From Pedobacter sp. ASV12 (GTDB lineage: Bacteria > Bacteroidota > Bacteroidia > Sphingobacteriales > Sphingobacteriaceae): 64,000 nucleotides of DNA. Shown here piece by piece: positions 60,004 to 64,000 of this stretch. How positions within the stretch are numbered: the first letter of the stretch is position 1; the number at the start of each line of letters is the position of its first letter. Position numbers and translations under genes: made by a program. Where the stretch lies: contig NZ_JAELUC010000007.1 in the NCBI RefSeq assembly GCF_016429155.1, forward strand, positions 1 to 64,000, written 5' to 3'. The notes under the pieces are model-generated. The model was not told the DNA's origin. It made no database searches and saw only the letters and a list, made by a program, of their open reading frames with translations.

Positions 60004-60349
60004 TTTTAGACAAGAGGTTGTCTATTTCGAAGGGCTTGGCCAGAAAATCGTCGGCGCCGGCACTTTCTGCCGATTTTTGCAGGTCGTTGCTGGCCGAAAT
60101 CAAAATTACCGGGATATTCTTCGTTTTTTCGTCGGTTTTAAGCTTCTTGCACAATTCCCGTCCATCAGATCCCGACATCCAGATGTCGAGTACATAGATG
60201 TCAGGTAGTCGGCTTTCGGTGTTCAGAATGGTATTTCCGTTCAAGGTGGTGCTCACCTCGTAGCCCTCCATCTCCAACATCATGCCTACCGCATCCAAAA
60301 TTCCGGGATCGTCGTCGGCAAGTGTTACCCTTTTGTTCCTGCTGTTCAT
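59981..60349 (-). CDS. single-domain response regulator (CheY-like)
   Basis: 122 residues from the ATG at 60349 (MNSRNKRVTLADDDPG); a longer frame from 60397 would overlap the kinase gene by 17 bases and adds no family sequence. Only a receiver domain: acidic DDD at 12-14, phospho-acceptor Asp in IYVLDIWMSGSDG, Ser/Thr in VILISASND, Lys in DFLAKPFE. No output domain, so it acts by protein contact or as part of a phosphorelay. Encoded 31 bases after the stop of the five-PAS kinase, surely its partner. The gene's last codons form one arm of its own terminator. Confidence 0.88.
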   Translation of the reverse strand: MNSRNKRVTLADDDPGILDAVGMMLEMEGYEVSTTLNGNTILNTESRLPDIYVLDIWMSGSDGRELCKKLKTDEKTKNIPVILISASNDLQKSAESAGADDFLAKPFEIDNLLSKIENCLQN

Positions 60350-60380
60350 TACATTTATATTTATTTGATTGGCTAAGTAT

Positions 60381-63086
60381 TCAATAATCGTTGGCACGTG
60401 CTCTTGGTATAGAGAAACAGAATTTGGATCCTTTGCCTTCTTTGCTGCTGACCCAGATTTTGCCTCCTTCGCGCTTAATGATTTCTGATGAAATAAAAAG
60501 TCCGAGTCCCAAACCCGGAAAAGTATGCTGCATGTTGCCGCTTACCCGATAAAACTGTTCAAATACCTTGTTCAAATCATTTTCAGCAATACCGATGCCA
60601 AAATCCTCTACGCAAACCAGGATATTTTCGCCCTCTATGCGGCTATGTACAATAATCTGTTCTGCTTCTGGCGAATATTTGATGGCATTGGTGATGAGGT
60701 TGGTCACCACTTGGCTTAAACGCTCCTTGTCGGCGAAAACCAGCCCTATTTCTTGCAGGTCTTCCTTTATTTGATGTTTCTCTGAGGTGCGTTGCAGCTC
60801 TTCGATGGCAAAACGCATCATTTCGTTAAAATCGAAATAGGTATGGTTGTATTGCAGTTTGCCAGAGTTTACCTTGGTTACATCCAATAAATCGCCGATG
60901 AGGCTGGTGAGGCGGTTAAGTTGGGCATCCATCTTTTTCATCAGCCCCGCTTCTACAATATCTCCTTTTTTAAGCAGCATTCTTTCCAATACCTGCGTAT
61001 ACGCCTTGATGCTGGTTACCGGCGTTTTGAGCTCGTGACTGGCAATGCCGATAAAATCGTCCTTTTGCTGTTGGAGCTGCTTGGTCTCGGTTATATCAAA
61101 GGATACGCCAATAAAGCTGATCGGGTTGCCATGGTCGTCGTATTGGGCCTTACCCGATTCTTTGATCCAATGCAGCGATTGGTCGGGCCAGCTAATCTGA
61201 TACTCGCCTTCGTATACATATCCATTGGCGATGGCTTGGTTAAGCGCTTCGATAACGGCTTCTTTTTGCTGGGGTACTATAAAATTGAGCAGCTGCTCGT
61301 AGCTGAGCACAGTTTCCGATTTTAACCCATAATTTTTGTAAAACTGCTCAGAAAGCTTTAGCGTTTGGGTACGCAAGTCTAATTCGTAAGAACCTAGCTT
61401 GCCCGTTTCAAGTGCAATTTCAAGCCTTTGGTTAATCTGTAGCAGTTCTTCTTTGGCTTGGCGCTGTTGCGTAATATCCATGGCGGTGCCCAGCATGCGT
61501 AAAGGCTTATGGTCGGCATCGTAGTAGATTTTTCCTTCAACCCTCACCCAATGGATGGAATGGTCTTTCCAGATAACCCGGGCTTCGTAATAAATCTGTC
61601 CAATATCCAGCGCCCGTCTGTGGGCATTGATGCGGATTTCACGATCGTCGGGATGGATTACACTAGTGTATGCCGAACGGGCCACATGCCTGTCGAAGCC
61701 GAAAATCTCGTCGAAACGTTCTGAAGTTGCCATTTGACCGTTGCGCAAATCCAAATCAAAAGTACCGAGACCAGCTGCGGCTGTGGCCAGTCTGGCACGT
61801 TCTTCGGCATCTTGTATCTTGCGTTTGCTTTCGAGCATGTCGGTAATGTCTATGGCCACTACCATAATGCGGTTAATGCTGCCGTCAATATCCTTTAAGG
61901 GCTCGTAAACATAGTTGATGTAGGTTGTTTCTTTTTTGCCGTTCCTAACCGTGGTAATATTCTGTTCGTTGCCGTAGTGCGCAATGCCGGTTTTCATCAC
62001 TTTTTTAAGTACATGCTCAAAACCCAGCGATTTGGCCTCAGGCAAGGCTTCCCATAACGGTTTTTCGACGAAGGTTTTTCTTTCCTTGTTGGCCAACTTG
62101 AGATAGGTGTCGTTAACCTCTTCTACAAAAAATGCTTCGCCTTTCAGGATAATCATGCCTACAGGTGCCTGCAGGATTAGCTTCCTGAAATTTTCTTCGC
62201 TTTCTTTGAAGGCATTTTGGGCCATAATCTCGTCGGTAATGTCTTGCAAGGTTCCGTTCAGGCGGTAGGCTACATTGTTAGCGTCGAACAATGCCTTGCC
62301 CCGGGCTTTTACGATGCGCTCTTTGCCGGTTTTGGCATTCTTAATGGTGTATTGAATGGTATAATGGCCCCCGGTTTCGTGATCGAGCGATTTTTGGAGG
62401 GCTTCTTTTACCCTTTCCCGGTCTTTGGGTATAATCGCTTCAATGGCTATGTTTAAATCGATATTTGATTCAGTATCTAAGCCAAACCACCTTTTGAGGC
62501 GGTTATTGCAGGTAAATTTATTGGTAAGCGGGTTCAGGTCCCAGGTACCCAGTTCTGCCGCATTCAGTGCAAATTCGAGTTCTTTTTTATTTTCGTTCAG
62601 CTCGTTGAGCATACGGATATTGTCTGTGGTTTCTACAACGGCCACAAACACGCCCCCAACTTTTCCGCTTTCGTCTTTAACTGGGCTGTAGCTGAATGTC
62701 CAATACACATCTTCAATATGGCCATTGCGGTAAATGGGCAATAAAATATCTTCGTTCCAAGTAGCCTCGCCCCGGTACAGTACGCCATCGAGCATACTGC
62801 CAACCTCATCCCATATCTCTGCCCAGCATTCCTTGCCTCGCTGGCCCATGGCTTTGGGATGCTTTCCGTTATTGCCCAAGCTTTTCCGGTAAGAATCGTT
62901 GTAAAAGCAAATGTATTCAGGACCCCAAAGCAAAAACATCGGGAATTTGGAATTGATCAGGATGCTAAGGGTTGTCCGCAAACTTTGCGGCCATTCATTC
63001 ATGGGGCCAAGTGGGTTTTCGGCCCAGTTGATCGAGCGTATGAGGGCACCACATTCGCCACCCCCACTAATGAAGCCATCGGTCAT
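60381..63086 (-). CDS. soluble sensor histidine kinase with five PAS domains
   Basis: 901 residues, no signal peptide or membrane helix, so cytoplasmic. Five PAS/PAC units: about 30-155, 165-285, 295-415, 425-545 and 550-665 (recurrent EITxxR/ITDxxE-type PAC ends such as GTLQDITDEI, VAIDITDML, TAMDITQQR, VSFDITETK). Then HisKA (about 670-740, GIASHELKTPVTSIKAY, with the phospho-His) and HATPase (about 780-895: NLITNAIKYSPEA, CVEDFGIGIAEND, GLGLGLFI). It probably senses small ligands, redox or light through PAS cofactors; no chromophore-binding Cys or flavin motif (GxNCRFL) was seen. Pairs with the response regulator downstream. Confidence 0.9.
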   Translation of the reverse strand: MTDGFISGGGECGALIRSINWAENPLGPMNEWPQSLRTTLSILINSKFPMFLLWGPEYICFYNDSYRKSLGNNGKHPKAMGQRGKECWAEIWDEVGSMLDGVLYRGEATWNEDILLPIYRNGHIEDVYWTFSYSPVKDESGKVGGVFVAVVETTDNIRMLNELNENKKELEFALNAAELGTWDLNPLTNKFTCNNRLKRWFGLDTESNIDLNIAIEAIIPKDRERVKEALQKSLDHETGGHYTIQYTIKNAKTGKERIVKARGKALFDANNVAYRLNGTLQDITDEIMAQNAFKESEENFRKLILQAPVGMIILKGEAFFVEEVNDTYLKLANKERKTFVEKPLWEALPEAKSLGFEHVLKKVMKTGIAHYGNEQNITTVRNGKKETTYINYVYEPLKDIDGSINRIMVVAIDITDMLESKRKIQDAEERARLATAAAGLGTFDLDLRNGQMATSERFDEIFGFDRHVARSAYTSVIHPDDREIRINAHRRALDIGQIYYEARVIWKDHSIHWVRVEGKIYYDADHKPLRMLGTAMDITQQRQAKEELLQINQRLEIALETGKLGSYELDLRTQTLKLSEQFYKNYGLKSETVLSYEQLLNFIVPQQKEAVIEALNQAIANGYVYEGEYQISWPDQSLHWIKESGKAQYDDHGNPISFIGVSFDITETKQLQQQKDDFIGIASHELKTPVTSIKAYTQVLERMLLKKGDIVEAGLMKKMDAQLNRLTSLIGDLLDVTKVNSGKLQYNHTYFDFNEMMRFAIEELQRTSEKHQIKEDLQEIGLVFADKERLSQVVTNLITNAIKYSPEAEQIIVHSRIEGENILVCVEDFGIGIAENDLNKVFEQFYRVSGNMQHTFPGLGLGLFISSEIIKREGGKIWVSSKEGKGSKFCFSIPRARANDY

Positions 63087-63312
63087 GCTACTGCAGTAAT
63101 TATCTGTTAATTGCTAAAAGAAACGATTAATTGTTCAATTAACAAATAAATATTTTTTTTGTTGTGGTTAAAAAAATTATTGTATCGATATTTTAAAAAG
63201 GCAAGCCACGGCTTTTAGGCGCCACACAAGGGGTAACCTTGATTAACGGCCAAAAATTTGCAAAGCCTCGAAAATTACCTGGGCTTTATAGCTTTAAATA
63301 GCTAATATTAAG

Positions 63313-63320
63313 TATTTTTG
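63313..63320 (+). promoter_or_regulatory. -7 box for the GH13 lipoprotein gene
   Basis: TATTTTTG, a full TAnnTTTG match, 20 bases before the ATG at 63341. No clear -33 TTG at the expected distance. Confidence 0.45.
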
Positions 63321-63340
63321 AAACCTAGCAATCTTTCGCC

Positions 63341-64000
63341 ATGAGAAAAATAGTTTACCTTTTGCTGTTGGTGGCAGTAGCCTTAACGGCTTGCAAAAAG
63401 GCCAAAACCAGTACAGAACCAACGCCGGTAACTCCGGTTACGCCTACGCCAAGCAACGAACTGCCTGCCGGTGCCAAAGATGGGGTGGCTTTTATCAATG
63501 GAGGTACTTCGGCCATTGTAACGCTGTATGCGCCCGGTAAAACTTCGGTAGCACTGATTGGCGACTTCAACAATTGGCAGGTATCGGCATCTTACCAGAT
63601 GAAGAATACTGCCGACGGCAATACCTGGTGGGTGCAAATTGATGGCCTGAACCCCAATACCGAATACGCTTATCAGTTTTTGGTAAACGGCACCTTAAAA
63701 GTGGCCGATCCTTATTGCGAAAAGGTACTCGATCCAGATAACGACCCTTACATTACGGCCAGTGTTTATCCAAACCTGCGGGCCTATCCTACGGGCAAAA
63801 CTACGGGTATCGTAAGCGTAATGCAGGCCAATCAGCCTACCTATACCTGGAAAAACAGTTTTACGCGGCCCGACAAAAACAACCTGGTGATTTACGAATT
63901 ACTGGTGCGCGATTTTACTACGGAACATACCTATGCTTCTACTTTGCAAAAACTCGATTATTTGGTTAGCCTTGGCATCAATGCCATCGAGCTGATGCCC
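63341..64000 (+). CDS. secreted GH13 alpha-amylase-type lipoprotein (5' part only)
   Basis: Open from the ATG at 63341 to the window end (220 codons). Lipoprotein signal with lipobox LTAC (Cys about 17) and a Thr/Pro-rich linker (TEPTPVTPVTPTPS). Residues about 45-135 form an N-terminal CBM48/E-set-like domain (VTLYAPGKTSVALIGDFNNWQ ... WWVQIDGLNPNTEYAYQFLVNG), as in amylases and pullulanases, and the catalytic barrel begins near 180 with NLVIYELLVRDF and LGINAIELMP. The nucleophile and acid/base lie beyond the window. Would degrade starch-like alpha-glucans at the cell surface. Subfamily cannot be decided from this part. Confidence 0.85.
   Translation, partial: MRKIVYLLLLVAVALTACKKAKTSTEPTPVTPVTPTPSNELPAGAKDGVAFINGGTSAIVTLYAPGKTSVALIGDFNNWQVSASYQMKNTADGNTWWVQIDGLNPNTEYAYQFLVNGTLKVADPYCEKVLDPDNDPYITASVYPNLRAYPTGKTTGIVSVMQANQPTYTWKNSFTRPDKNNLVIYELLVRDFTTEHTYASTLQKLDYLVSLGINAIELMP

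Overview
The window looks like chromosomal DNA of a Bacteroidetes bacterium, most likely Sphingobacteriaceae (Pedobacter-like). Grounds: SusC/SusD pairs, a PorP/SprF type IX secretion protein, LytS/LytTR regulators, many Sec-secreted glycosidases and sulfatases, and promoters that fit the Bacteroidetes pattern TTG-N19-21-TAnnTTTG. I see no rRNA, tRNA, CRISPR array, insertion sequence or prophage. Genus is inference; no marker gene is complete enough to decide it.

Layout. 0-7 kb is a mixed accessory stretch: a truncated miaB fragment abutting a truncated secreted-protein gene, a PD-(D/E)XK nuclease-like protein, an XRE/DUF4870 membrane regulator, a secreted serine hydrolase, two small unknown proteins, a CPA1 Na+/H+ antiporter and a small disordered protein. 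7-18 kb holds signalling and envelope genes: a TPR histidine kinase, a membrane-tethered winged-helix regulator, PorP/SprF, a frameshifted DUF1801 gene, an MFS carrier, a LytS/LytTR pair, and three secreted LolA/DUF3108-like proteins, one fused to a metallo-beta-lactamase-like domain that has lost most metal ligands.

18-32.5 kb is a co-directional polymer-degradation cluster without a SusD: GH2 beta-galactosidase, GH27 alpha-galactosidase, M60-like metallopeptidase, GH95-like enzyme with altered catalytic residues, sulfatase-PA14, then a 6-bladed beta-propeller protein and a TonB-type outer-membrane barrel. The peptidase, sulfatase and exo-glycosidases together suggest a glycoprotein or sulfated glycan as substrate. 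32.7-38.6 kb is a xylose module (SSS symporter, xylA, xylB, LacI regulator) with recognisable LacI-type operators. 38.7-52.7 kb is a nearly textbook beta-mannan utilisation locus: SusC, SusD, IPT/TIG surface glycan-binding lipoprotein, alkaline-phosphatase-superfamily hydrolase, GH26 mannanase, SSS symporter, GH130 mannosylglucose phosphorylase and cellobiose 2-epimerase in one tight operon, with a convergent sulfatase at its end. A divergent AraC regulator is followed without a gap by a CE2-like esterase, a GH172 (DUF2961) protein and an SGNH esterase. A shared sequence in front of SusC and in front of araC is a good candidate AraC site.

57-64 kb: a TetR repressor and an SDR oxidoreductase, each with the same TATACC-N4-GGTATA operator; a FabF-type ketosynthase; a five-PAS soluble histidine kinase with its single-domain response regulator; and the start of a secreted GH13 lipoprotein that runs off the window.

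How it fits together: extracellular mannanase and esterases cut acetylated (galacto)mannan, SusCD imports oligosaccharides, the SSS symporter takes mannobiose into the cytoplasm, the epimerase makes mannosyl-glucose and GH130 phosphorolyses it. The neighbouring xylose genes, esterases and galactosidases make 18-57 kb look like a hemicellulose and plant-glycan island.
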